From Enterocloster bolteae (lineage in GTDB: Bacteria; Bacillota; Clostridia; Lachnospirales; Lachnospiraceae): DNA of 64,000 bases. The notes under the pieces were generated by a model. The model did not search any database and was not told where the DNA came from. It saw nothing but the letters and a program-made list of their open reading frames with translations. The position numbers were made by a program, and so were the translations under genes. Each line of letters begins with the position of its first letter. The stretch's first letter is position 1. The stretch is taken from assembly GCF_002234575.2 (NCBI RefSeq), contig NZ_CP022464.2, positions 620,001 to 684,000 on the forward strand. Direction: 5' to 3'. This document shows positions 24,031 through 31,731 of the stretch, piece by piece.

Positions 24031-25644
24031 ATGGAATTGATAAAGAAGCAGATACATATGAACCAATGGAAGGGCAACGTGACCACGCAGATTACCCTGG
24101 ACGATGACTTTATTGTACCGGATACCCTGGATGATATGGAGCAGGTCATGCTGGACACCGGCGAAATACAGATTGAGACAGTGAAGAACCAGGGGGATAA
24201 GGTGGCGGTAAAGGGGAAGCTGGAATTCCAGGTGCTGTACCGCAAGGAGAGCGGCGGGCTCCAGACCCTGGGCGGCAATATTCCCTTTGAGGAGGTTGTC
24301 AATGTCCAGGGCCTGGAGGAAAAGGATTACGTGGGGCTTAACTGGATGTTGGAAGACCTGAACACGGATATGATTAATTCCAGGAAGCTGGGAGTCCAGG
24401 CCATCATTACCCTTCAGGTGCGGGTGGAGACCCTGAGGGACGTGGAAGCTGCTGTGGATGTGGACATGGAAAATAACAGCCGTCCCGCAGGGGCCGGCAT
24501 GTCTGACACGGACGGAGCGGGACAGGTGCAGGTGGAGACGCTTAAGCGCACGGCCAACGCGGCTGCCATTGCTGTCAGGCGCAAGGATACATACCGGATT
24601 AAGGAGGAACTGAGCCTTACCGGAGGCAAGCCCAACATAGGCCAGCTGTTATGGCGGGAAATGAAGCTGCGGGACGTGACCGCTAAACCACTGGACGGAA
24701 GGCTCCATCTGGACGGCGAACTCAGTGTTTTTGTTATTTACGGGGCAGAGGATGAAAATATGCCTGTCCAGTGGCTGGAGGAGACCATACCATTTTCAGG
24801 GGACATGGAAATGGGTGATGTGAAGGAGGACCAAATCCCCATGGTGACAGTGCGCCTGGCCCATAAGGACATGGAAGCCAAGCCTGATTACGACGGGGAA
24901 ATGCGGGAAATGGATGTGGACGCGGTGCTGGAGCTGGATATCAAGCTCTACGAGGAGGAGGAGGTCGAGCTTTTAAGCGATATGTACTCCAACAACCGGG
25001 AGATAGAGCTGAACCGTTCAGACGCCTGTTTTGACCAGATACTGACCAGGAATGTGTGCAAATCCAAGGTGGCAGAGAAGCTGAGTCTGCCCCAGGCTGA
25101 GCGGATTCTCCAGATTTGCCACAATGAGGGGACCATCAAACTGGATGAGGTGGAAATCGGGGATGACTGCCTGGAGATTGACGGTGTGCTGGAAGTGACC
25201 CTTTTATATCTCACCAGCGATGACACGTCACCGGTCCAGTCCTCTGTGGAGCAGGTGCCCTTCCACTGCGTGGCGGAGGCCAGAGGAATCCGGGAGGACA
25301 GCGTGTACCAGCTGGATGCAGGGCTGGAACAGCTCAGCGCCGTGATGATGGGCGGGGACATGGTGGAAGTGAAGGCAGTGATTGCCCTGGACTTTCTGGT
25401 TCTGCAGCCGGTGTGCGAACCGGTGATTACAGGGGCAGCCATCCATCCCATGGATCTGCAGAAGCTCCAGGAGCTGCCGGGAATCGTGGGATACATCGTA
25501 CAGCCGGGAGACAGCCTGTGGGAAATCGCAAAAAAATTCCATACAACAGTGGGCAATATCATATCCACCAACGAGCTGGCGGACGACCAGGTGAAACCGG
25601 GGCAGAGGCTGCTGCTGGTGAAAGAGATAGCCCAGGGACTGTAA
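24031..25644 (+). CDS. sipL: SipL-type spore coat morphogenetic protein (DUF3794 repeats plus LysM)
   Basis: This 537-residue protein has several DUF3794/SPOCS modules across residues 1-480 (for example VALKGKLEFQVLYRKE-like strands and DGELSVFVIYGAE) and one C-terminal LysM domain (YIVQPGDSLWEIAKKFHTTVGNI, about residues 490-535). In C. difficile the same architecture is SipL, which binds SpoIVA through LysM and anchors the coat to the forespore. The ATG at 24031 is preferred; the only ribosome site is AGGTG in the terminator arm. It has its own terminator at 25705. Confidence 0.92.
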   Translation: MELIKKQIHMNQWKGNVTTQITLDDDFIVPDTLDDMEQVMLDTGEIQIETVKNQGDKVAVKGKLEFQVLYRKESGGLQTLGGNIPFEEVVNVQGLEEKDYVGLNWMLEDLNTDMINSRKLGVQAIITLQVRVETLRDVEAAVDVDMENNSRPAGAGMSDTDGAGQVQVETLKRTANAAAIAVRRKDTYRIKEELSLTGGKPNIGQLLWREMKLRDVTAKPLDGRLHLDGELSVFVIYGAEDENMPVQWLEETIPFSGDMEMGDVKEDQIPMVTVRLAHKDMEAKPDYDGEMREMDVDAVLELDIKLYEEEEVELLSDMYSNNREIELNRSDACFDQILTRNVCKSKVAEKLSLPQAERILQICHNEGTIKLDEVEIGDDCLEIDGVLEVTLLYLTSDDTSPVQSSVEQVPFHCVAEARGIREDSVYQLDAGLEQLSAVMMGGDMVEVKAVIALDFLVLQPVCEPVITGAAIHPMDLQKLQELPGIVGYIVQPGDSLWEIAKKFHTTVGNIISTNELADDQVKPGQRLLLVKEIAQGL

Positions 25645-25704
25645 GGGAGGTTCCTGCCGGAAGAGGCCGGCTGCTTTGGAAAAATGAGGTCCGGAAAGTG
25701 AAAG

Positions 25705-25738
25705 AGATCTGGAAACAAGACGGCTTCCAGGTCTTTTT
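25705..25738 (+). terminator. Terminator of sipL
   Basis: AGATCTGGAA (25705-25714) pairs with 25725-25734 (one G-T pair) around a 10-base loop and runs into TTTTT. Confidence 0.88.
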
Positions 25739-25776
25739 CCTGTGATGCAAAAAAACTGTTATAGAACCCGGTTTTA

Positions 25777-25785
25777 TGGTATACT
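25777..25785 (+). promoter_or_regulatory. Extended -10 promoter of the DUF2156 gene
   Basis: TGGTATACT is an extended -10 element (TGn then TATACT at 25780-25785). The -35 position holds only TGTTAT (25757). It lies about 33 bases before the start codon. Confidence 0.6.
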
Positions 25786-25818
25786 ATCAGAAGTTAAATG
25801 AAAAGAAGGTGCTATGCT

Positions 25819-26730
25819 ATGGAATTGGAATTTAAGCCGGTGGTGGCCGGGGATATAGACAGGCTTCGGCCTTTTTACGGGCTGAGGCCCAATAAAACAT
25901 GTGACAGTGTGTTTCTGGACAGTTTTTTGTGGAAGGACTATTATCATGTACAGTGCGCGGTGAGCGAGGGAAGAGCTGTTTTGTGGCTTATGGAAAAGGA
26001 CGGCCAGGTTTCCACGGCCATGCCTCTGTGCAGGGAGGAGGACCTGCCTTACTTTTTTCAGCAGATGGTGGATTATTTTTCGGGTGTGCTTCACAAGCCT
26101 TTTTATATCTCCCTGGCCGATGAGGAAGCGGTACAGTGCCTGAACCTGGATCCGGCCCTTTTTGAGGTGGAGGAACAGGTGGATTTAAAGGACTACCTCT
26201 ACAGCGGCGAGGAGCTGAGAAAGCTGGAGGGAAAGAAGTTTGTCAAGAAGAGAAACCACCTGAACGGCTTTAAGCGCACCTATGAAGGCCGGTATGAGTA
26301 CAGGCGTCTGTGCTGCTCCGACCGTCATGAGGTGTGGCAGTTTATGGAGCGCTGGAGGCAGCACAAGGAGGAAGTGGGCGCCATGGAGCTGTCCCTGGAT
26401 TATGAGGTGGCAGGGATCCACGATATACTTAAAAATTGTTCCAGCCTCTACGTGAGGATGGCCGGGGTATATATCGACGGCCAGCTGGAGGCGTTTACCA
26501 TTGGAAGCCTGAATGTGCGTGAGAATATGGCTGTCATTCATATTGAGAAGGCCAACCCTGAAATCAGAGGTCTGTACCAGTTTATCAACCAGCAGTTCCT
26601 AATCAATGAATTTCCTGAGGCTGAACTGGTGAACAGGGAGGACGATGTGGGCATGGAGGGACTGAGAAAGGCCAAGATGAGCTATTGTCCCATTGGATTT
26701 GCAAGAAAATATATGGTGAGGGAACGATGA
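25819..26730 (+). CDS. DUF2156 protein, aminoacyl-phosphatidylglycerol-synthase-like acyltransferase fold
   Basis: This 303-residue soluble protein matches the DUF2156 domain, the catalytic half of MprF-type lysyl-phosphatidylglycerol synthases, without their membrane part. Visible landmarks are KFVKKRNHLNGFKRTYEGRYEY near residue 140, AGVYIDGQLEAFTIGSL and NREDDVGMEGLRKAKMSY near the end, typical of a double GNAT fold using aminoacyl-tRNA or acyl-CoA. The acceptor is unknown. The stop overlaps the start of the next GNAT gene (ATGA), so the two are translated together. The ATG at 25819 is preferred over one seven codons upstream. Confidence 0.85.
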   Translation: MELEFKPVVAGDIDRLRPFYGLRPNKTCDSVFLDSFLWKDYYHVQCAVSEGRAVLWLMEKDGQVSTAMPLCREEDLPYFFQQMVDYFSGVLHKPFYISLADEEAVQCLNLDPALFEVEEQVDLKDYLYSGEELRKLEGKKFVKKRNHLNGFKRTYEGRYEYRRLCCSDRHEVWQFMERWRQHKEEVGAMELSLDYEVAGIHDILKNCSSLYVRMAGVYIDGQLEAFTIGSLNVRENMAVIHIEKANPEIRGLYQFINQQFLINEFPEAELVNREDDVGMEGLRKAKMSYCPIGFARKYMVRER

Positions 26731-27854
26731 TCCGGTATTTGGAGAAAAGTGAGTTCGGGGCGTGCAGGCCCCTTTGGCAGGAAGCGTTTCCGGAGGATTC
26801 CCGGGAATTTGCAGACTATTATTTTGATAAAAAAATACTACAGAGCTCCGTACTAGTGAAGGAGGACGGCACAGGCCGTATCGTCACCATGGCCCATATG
26901 AACCCATACAGGATCAATATGGGAAAGAAGATGTGGAAGCTGGATTATATCGTGGGCGTGGCTACGGCTGCCGACAGCCGCCACCGCGGACATATGAGGG
27001 ATGTGCTCATGAAGATGCTGGGGGACATGCATCAGGACAGGAAGCCCTTCTGCTATCTCATGCCGGCCTCGCCGGATATCTACAGGCCCTTTGGGTTCCG
27101 GTATATATTTGACCAGCCTCAGTACAGACTGGGATCTGAGGCAAAGGAATGCCTTCAGAGGCGGGAACTTCGGCTGGACGGAAATCTCTGTTCCTCGCTG
27201 GCCGGATGGATGAACCACTGGCTCTCCTCCAGGTACCAGGTCTATGCGCTGCGCGACCGGGATTATATGGAGATGCTTCAGTCGGAGTTAGACAGCGAGG
27301 CGGGAAGCGTATATGGATGGTATGATGTGTCGGGGTCATTGCAGGCGTTCCAGGCCTTTTGGGGGCGTGAGAAGCAGGAGCAGAGGTTCCTGTATGCGGG
27401 CAGGGACAGATGGCTGGAACCGGACAGCGGCCAGCATGCGCCCAGACCGGCAATCATGGCCCGCATTACCGATGTGCGCTCCTTTATGGAGGCCATTGTC
27501 CTGGATGAAGGGTGTCCCTGTCCTGCCATGGATGTGATGGTCAATATCCATGACCCGCTGATACCGGGCAACAGCGGTTTGTGGAGATGGAAAATTGACG
27601 GAAACGGATCCTCCCTTACAAAGAAAGGGGTATCCCTGCCAAAGATTCATACCGGGGAATGCGCAGAGGAGCCGGATTATCCGGGGACGCTGGTTTCCAC
27701 GGAGGTTTTGGATATTACCATAGAACAGCTGGCATCCTGGCTGTTTGGATACAGCGCCCTGGAGGAGCTGGCAGAGGGGGAACAAAATGGAGTGCCCTTC
27801 TGGTGCGCATATGTGCAGGTCCTGGACGGCGTGTATCTGGATGAGGTGGTGTAG
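26727..27854 (+). CDS. GNAT N-acetyltransferase, Eis-like
   Basis: This 375-residue protein begins with a GNAT domain (about residues 1-140; acetyl-CoA loop region VATAADSRHRGHMRDVLMKML, then YRPFGFRYI) and continues with a second GNAT-like part and a C-terminal SCP2-like domain, the three-part layout of Eis aminoglycoside/lysine acetyltransferases. Environmental relatives act on varied amines, and resistance should not be assumed. Start at 26727 overlaps the DUF2156 stop by four bases. The stop is the first triplet of a 12-base tandem repeat. Confidence 0.85.
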   Translation: MIRYLEKSEFGACRPLWQEAFPEDSREFADYYFDKKILQSSVLVKEDGTGRIVTMAHMNPYRINMGKKMWKLDYIVGVATAADSRHRGHMRDVLMKMLGDMHQDRKPFCYLMPASPDIYRPFGFRYIFDQPQYRLGSEAKECLQRRELRLDGNLCSSLAGWMNHWLSSRYQVYALRDRDYMEMLQSELDSEAGSVYGWYDVSGSLQAFQAFWGREKQEQRFLYAGRDRWLEPDSGQHAPRPAIMARITDVRSFMEAIVLDEGCPCPAMDVMVNIHDPLIPGNSGLWRWKIDGNGSSLTKKGVSLPKIHTGECAEEPDYPGTLVSTEVLDITIEQLASWLFGYSALEELAEGEQNGVPFWCAYVQVLDGVYLDEVV

Positions 27855-27912
27855 ATAAGGCTATAGATAAGGCTGCAAGATAAGGCTTATAGATAAGTCT
27901 ATAGATAAGGCA
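27852..27912 (+). repeat. 12-base tandem repeat after the GNAT gene
   Basis: Units TAGATAAGGCTA (27852), TAGATAAGGCTG (27864), CAAGATAAGGCTTA (27876), TAGATAAGTCTA (27890) and TAGATAAGGCA (27902). The first unit begins with the stop codon of the GNAT gene. Five copies, mostly 12 bases, fill much of the gap to cobB. Confidence 0.88.
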
Positions 27913-27942
27913 TGGGTTGCAGAGGCAGGAAGGGGTAATGTT

Positions 27943-28665
27943 ATGAACGAAAAATGGCAGCAGTTAAAGGAATGGATTGGCGGCAGTGATAACATTGTGT
28001 TCTTTGGCGGAGCCGGAGTATCCACGGAAAGCGGGATTCCGGATTTCCGCAGTGTGGACGGGCTCTATAACCAGCAGTATAAGTACCCGCCTGAGACCAT
28101 CATAAGCCATAGCTTTTATATGCGGTATCCGGAGGAATTCTACCGATTTTATAAGGACAGGATGCTGTTTACCGATGCTGTCCCAAACCAGGCCCACAAG
28201 GCCCTGGCCCGGCTGGAGGAGAGGGGGAAGCTTAAGGCGGTCATTACCCAGAACATTGACGGCCTCCACCAGATGGCGGGAAGCAGGGAGGTGCTGGAGC
28301 TTCACGGCAGTGTACATAGGAATTACTGTACCAGATGCGGACAGTTTTATGATCTGGACTACGTTGTAAAGAGCGATGGCGTGCCTCATTGCAGCTGCGG
28401 CGGTGTGATTAAACCCGACGTGGTCCTGTATGAGGAAGGGCTGGATGACAGGACACTGCAGAAATCCGTGGACTATATCAGACATGCGGACATACTCATC
28501 ATAGGAGGGACATCCCTGGTGGTGTATCCTGCGGCAGGACTGATTGACTACTACAGAGGCCATAAACTGGTGCTCATCAATAAAGCGGCCACCTCAAGGG
28601 ATTCCCAGGCGGATCTGGTTATCAGCGATCCGATTGGAGAGGTCCTTGGGACTGTGGTTGATTAG
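27943..28665 (+). CDS. cobB: NAD-dependent protein deacylase, sirtuin family
   Basis: This 240-residue Sir2 protein removes acyl groups from protein lysines using NAD. It shows GAGVSTESGIPDFRS near residue 21, TQNIDGLHQMAG, the catalytic histidine in ELHGSVHRNYC and a zinc site of CTRC and CSCG pairs. The C-terminal GTSLVVYPAAGL and LVLINK strands complete the NAD fold. Start chosen by AGGGGTAATGTT-type spacing before the ATG at 27943, a modest site. It precedes an aldo-keto reductase by 18 bases and may be in operon with it. Confidence 0.95.
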   Translation: MNEKWQQLKEWIGGSDNIVFFGGAGVSTESGIPDFRSVDGLYNQQYKYPPETIISHSFYMRYPEEFYRFYKDRMLFTDAVPNQAHKALARLEERGKLKAVITQNIDGLHQMAGSREVLELHGSVHRNYCTRCGQFYDLDYVVKSDGVPHCSCGGVIKPDVVLYEEGLDDRTLQKSVDYIRHADILIIGGTSLVVYPAAGLIDYYRGHKLVLINKAATSRDSQADLVISDPIGEVLGTVVD

Positions 28666-28683
28666 GAAAGGAAGGTATCACAG

Positions 28684-29676
28684 ATGTATCAGGCGGCAGA
28701 GAACAGATACGGCAGCATGGAATATAAACGCAGCGGCAGAAGCGGTGTCCTGCTTCCAAGAATATCCCTGGGACTGTGGCAGAATTTTGGACTGGAAAAG
28801 AGCCTGGAGGAACAGGAGGCTGTTCTTTTCAGGGCATTTGATATGGGTATCACCCATTTTGACCTGGCAAATAACTATGGATTTCCGGCGGTGGGAAAGG
28901 CGGAGGAAAATTTTGGTTCCGCTCTCCGGGACGGTCTGGGAAGGTACAGGGATGAGCTGTTTATCTCCACAAAGGCAGGGTTTGATTTCTGGCCGGGACC
29001 ATACGGCAACTGGGGATCGAGGAAGTACCTTATGGCCAGTCTGGATTCCAGCCTAAAGCGTATGGGACTGGAGTATGTGGATGTATTTTACCATCACCGT
29101 CCTGACCCTGAGACACCCCTGGAGGAGACCATGGGCGCCCTGTCAGACATGGTGCGCCAGGGAAAAGCGCTGTATGTGGGGATTTCCAATTATCAGGCAG
29201 AGGAAGCAGAGGCAGCCATCCGCATACTGAGGGAGAACAAAACCCCCTGTCTGCTTCACCAGCCGCGGTACAATATGTTCGAGCGCTGGGCGGAGGACGG
29301 CCTTTTCGAGCTTCTGGACCGTGAGGGCGTGGGCTGCATATGCTACAGCCCCCTGGCACAGGGCGCCCTGACGGGCAGATATCTGGATGGGATACCGGAA
29401 GGATCCAGGGCTTCAAAGGAAGGGACCACTGTGGGCGGCAGATATCTGACAGAGGACAAGCTGGTAAAAATCAGGGCTCTGAACAAAATGGCAGGGGAGC
29501 GCGGACAGTCCCTGGCCCAGATGGCCCTGGCCTGGGTACTTCGCAGGAAGGAAGTCACCAGCGTTCTCATAGGGGCCAGCAGTATTGCACAGCTGGAGGA
29601 TAACGCAAAGGCCCTTGACAGCCCGGCATTCAGCTGTGAAGAGCTGGCTGACATAGAAGGCATACTGAAAGGGTGA
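28684..29676 (+). CDS. Aldo-keto reductase, YghZ-like
   Basis: This 330-residue NADPH-dependent oxidoreductase has the family's TIM-barrel residues: aspartate in THFDLANNYG, lysine in ISTKAGF, histidine in DVFYHHRPDPETP and the C-terminal cofactor loop SVLIGASSIAQLEDN. It resembles YghZ/GpR-type enzymes that reduce L-glyceraldehyde 3-phosphate and other aldehydes. AGGAAAGGAAGG precedes the ATG. The next gene (DUF951) starts 41 bases later. Confidence 0.92.
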   Translation: MYQAAENRYGSMEYKRSGRSGVLLPRISLGLWQNFGLEKSLEEQEAVLFRAFDMGITHFDLANNYGFPAVGKAEENFGSALRDGLGRYRDELFISTKAGFDFWPGPYGNWGSRKYLMASLDSSLKRMGLEYVDVFYHHRPDPETPLEETMGALSDMVRQGKALYVGISNYQAEEAEAAIRILRENKTPCLLHQPRYNMFERWAEDGLFELLDREGVGCICYSPLAQGALTGRYLDGIPEGSRASKEGTTVGGRYLTEDKLVKIRALNKMAGERGQSLAQMALAWVLRRKEVTSVLIGASSIAQLEDNAKALDSPAFSCEELADIEGILKG

Positions 29677-29717
29677 CAGGCAGCGGCCAGACCCATATAC
29701 AGAAATGGAGATATGGC

Positions 29718-29921
29718 ATGAATGAAAAGTTGAATTATGAAGTAGGGGACATAGTAAAGCTCAAAAAGACCCATCCCTGCGGCAGCAGCCAGTGGGAAAT
29801 CCTCAGGGTGGGAGCTGATTTCAGGCTTAGATGCATGGGGTGCGGACATCAAATCATGATTGCCCGCAGGCTGGTGGAGAAAAATACCAGAGGACTTACC
29901 AAGGCAAAAGAGGATTCCTAA
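29718..29921 (+). CDS. DUF951 family small protein
   Basis: This 67-residue protein has the DUF951 pattern: YEVGDIVKLKKTHPCGSSQWEILRVGADFRLRC then a CGH motif, with three cysteines that may bind metal. The family is widespread in Firmicutes, often near rpsF/ssb or ychF, and its role is unknown. The ATG at 29718 is preferred because a GGAG lies about nine bases upstream; a GTG overlapping the previous stop adds 15 non-conserved residues. Confidence 0.88.
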   Translation: MNEKLNYEVGDIVKLKKTHPCGSSQWEILRVGADFRLRCMGCGHQIMIARRLVEKNTRGLTKAKEDS

Positions 29922-29984
29922 GCAGCCGCCCCCTGGAGATACCGCGAAATCCGTCATAAAAATGAAAGAAAACAAAAAAACATC

Positions 29985-30013
29985 TTGCATTTGTCCAGGG
30001 AATTTGTTAAAAT
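29985..30013 (+). promoter_or_regulatory. Promoter of the rpsF-ssb-rpsR operon
   Basis: TTGCAT (29985-29990), 17-base spacer and TAAAAT (30008-30013), about 77 bases before rpsF. Confidence 0.85.
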
Positions 30014-30089
30014 AATACTCCGTGACATATTATATCCTTGCTCCTGTTACTGAAAGCAGGGGCCAGAGACCACAAGGAGGTAAAGCAAG

Positions 30090-30377
30090 ATGAACAAGTA
30101 TGAATTAACCGTTGTTCTGAATGTGAAGCTGGAAGACGAGCAGCGTGCAGCAGCAATCGAAAAGGTAAAGGGTTACATTACCCGTTTCGGCGGCACTGTA
30201 ACAAATGTAGATGAATGGGGCAAGAAGAGACTTGCTTATGAAATTCAGAAGATGCACGAAGCTTACTACTACTTCATCCAGTTCGAGTCTGATTCTGTAT
30301 GCCCGAATGAAGTAGAGGCTCACATTCGTATTATGGAACCAGTGATCAGATACTTATGCGTTAAGGCAGAGGCATAA
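30090..30377 (+). CDS. rpsF: 30S ribosomal protein S6
   Basis: This 95-residue protein starts MNKYELTVVLNVKLEDE and contains WGKKRLAYEIQKMHEAYYYFIQFES, the usual S6 core, ending with IRYLCVKAEA. It binds 16S rRNA together with S18, whose gene ends this operon. AAGGAGG precedes the ATG. Standard order rpsF-ssb-rpsR. Confidence 0.98.
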   Translation: MNKYELTVVLNVKLEDEQRAAAIEKVKGYITRFGGTVTNVDEWGKKRLAYEIQKMHEAYYYFIQFESDSVCPNEVEAHIRIMEPVIRYLCVKAEA

Positions 30378-30426
30378 GGGATACCCAGACCGCCTATGGC
30401 GGGAGAGAAAAAGGAAGTGTGACCGT

Positions 30427-30891
30427 ATGAACAGAGTTATCTTAATGGGAAGATTGACAAGAGACCCGGAAGTCAGATATTCACAGGGAGAGCGTTCCAT
30501 GGCTATAGCCAGGTACACCCTTGCAGTGGACAGAAGGGGACGCAGGGGCCAGGACAGCTCCGCGGAGCAGCAGACAGCCGATTTTATCAACTGTGTTGCA
30601 TTTGACCGCGCTGCCGAGTTCGCCGAGAAGTATTTCCGTCAGGGAATGCGGGTGCTTGTGTCAGGCAGAATCCAGACAGGTAGCTATGTAAATAAGGAAG
30701 GTCAGAAAGTATACACCACCGAGGTCATTTTGGATGACCAGGAATTCGCAGACAGTAAGGGTGCGGCGTCTGAAATGGGAGGATATGCCCAGGCAGCTCC
30801 TTCTCAGAGACCGGCTCCTACCAGTGCGATTGGTGATGGGTTTATGAACATTCCTGATGGAGTGGAGGACGAAGGACTTCCATTTAACTAG
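30427..30891 (+). CDS. ssb: Single-stranded DNA-binding protein
   Basis: This 154-residue protein has the OB-fold opening MNRVILMGRLTRDPEVRYSQ, VNCVAF-like strand and VSGRIQTGSYVNKEG, then a glutamine- and proline-rich flexible tail and the acidic tip DEGLPFN that docks replication partners. Sits between rpsF and rpsR as in most Firmicutes. Confidence 0.98.
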   Translation: MNRVILMGRLTRDPEVRYSQGERSMAIARYTLAVDRRGRRGQDSSAEQQTADFINCVAFDRAAEFAEKYFRQGMRVLVSGRIQTGSYVNKEGQKVYTTEVILDDQEFADSKGAASEMGGYAQAAPSQRPAPTSAIGDGFMNIPDGVEDEGLPFN

Positions 30892-30928
30892 GATGTTCCA
30901 TGGTTAATAATAAAGGAGGACAACACCA

Positions 30929-31198
30929 ATGGCATTTAATAAAACAGACAGACCAGATGGCGCTAAGATGAGAAGACCAGGCGGAATGCGCAGAAGAAAA
31001 AAAGTTTGTGTATTCTGTGGAGATAAGAACGGAACCATTGATTATAAGGATGTTAACAAGTTAAAGAGATACGTATCCGAGAGAGGAAAAATCCTTCCCC
31101 GCCGTATCACAGGCAACTGTGCAAAGCACCAGAGAGCCCTGACTGTAGCTATCAAGCGCGCACGTCATATCGCTCTTATGCCATATACCTGCGATTAA
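30929..31198 (+). CDS. rpsR: 30S ribosomal protein S18
   Basis: This 89-residue protein has VCVFCGDKNGTIDYKDVNKLKRYVSERGKILPRRITGNC (split here by family conservation), the S18 signature with two zinc-ribbon-like cysteines, and ends KRARHIALMPYTCD. It partners S6. AAAGGAGG lies before the ATG. A terminator follows at 31234. Confidence 0.98.
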   Translation: MAFNKTDRPDGAKMRRPGGMRRRKKVCVFCGDKNGTIDYKDVNKLKRYVSERGKILPRRITGNCAKHQRALTVAIKRARHIALMPYTCD

Positions 31199-31233
31199 TT
31201 CTTTGTTCAGCAGGGATTGATGGGTAAAATGAT

Positions 31234-31273
31234 AACGGGATTCCATATGTGATGTATGGAGTCCCGTTTTTGC
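31234..31273 (+). terminator. Terminator of rpsF-ssb-rpsR
   Basis: AACGGGATTCCATA (31234-31247) pairs with TATGGAGTCCCGTT (31255-31268; one mismatch or G-T pair) and is followed by TTTT. Confidence 0.9.
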
Positions 31274-31308
31274 GTTTGTGTTTTTTGCCTTATGTTTTCC
31301 GGCTGCCC

Positions 31309-31650
31309 TTAATCCCCGCAGCATCCGCCCTTGACCTTCATCAGCCTGGCCTCCCCCAGGATGAAGATGGTAGCGCCGCCAATGACGATGGTTTTCTGTA
31401 CATCCACAAACATATGGCCATTGTATTCCTGGTCCTCTATCTCCATGGCGCGTTCTTTGCAGTTGGAAGACACCAGCTGCAATACTTCGTCCGTCCGTTC
31501 CGTCCCCACCAGGAATACATTAAGTTTCCTGCTGGAAACCAGCCCTTTGGCGTCTATCCTGGTGGCCTGAATCTGGCTTCTCTTAAATGCGGATGCCAGT
31601 GATTCAGCATCATTCTCCTGTACGATAATCAGCATCAGGTTCATATCCAT
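31309..31650 (-). CDS. darA: Cyclic-di-AMP receptor, DarA/PstA (DUF970) family
   Basis: This 113-residue PII-like protein has the family opening MNLMLIIVQENDAESLASAF, the nucleotide loop VSSRKLNVFLVGTE and the C-terminal GGATIFILGEARL strand. DarA/PstA proteins bind cyclic-di-AMP as trimers; their output is mostly unknown. The second ATG (31650) is chosen because GGAGG lies seven bases before it, while it is only one base from the first. The C-terminal KGGCCGD tail with a cysteine pair is unusual in my memory of the family. Same strand as citC, 81 bases downstream. Confidence 0.9.
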   Translation of the reverse strand: MDMNLMLIIVQENDAESLASAFKRSQIQATRIDAKGLVSSRKLNVFLVGTERTDEVLQLVSSNCKERAMEIEDQEYNGHMFVDVQKTIVIGGATIFILGEARLMKVKGGCCGD

Positions 31651-31731
31651 AAGCATACCTCCGTTACCTCATTGAGAGTTTTGTCTATAATAAGGCATTG
31701 TACCACAATGAGGCATGGATCAAAAGAAGAA

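Noticed and set aside
26727..27854. Aminoglycoside resistance gene (Eis)
   Set aside because: Only the general three-domain layout is similar; environmental relatives have other substrates and no resistance context is present.
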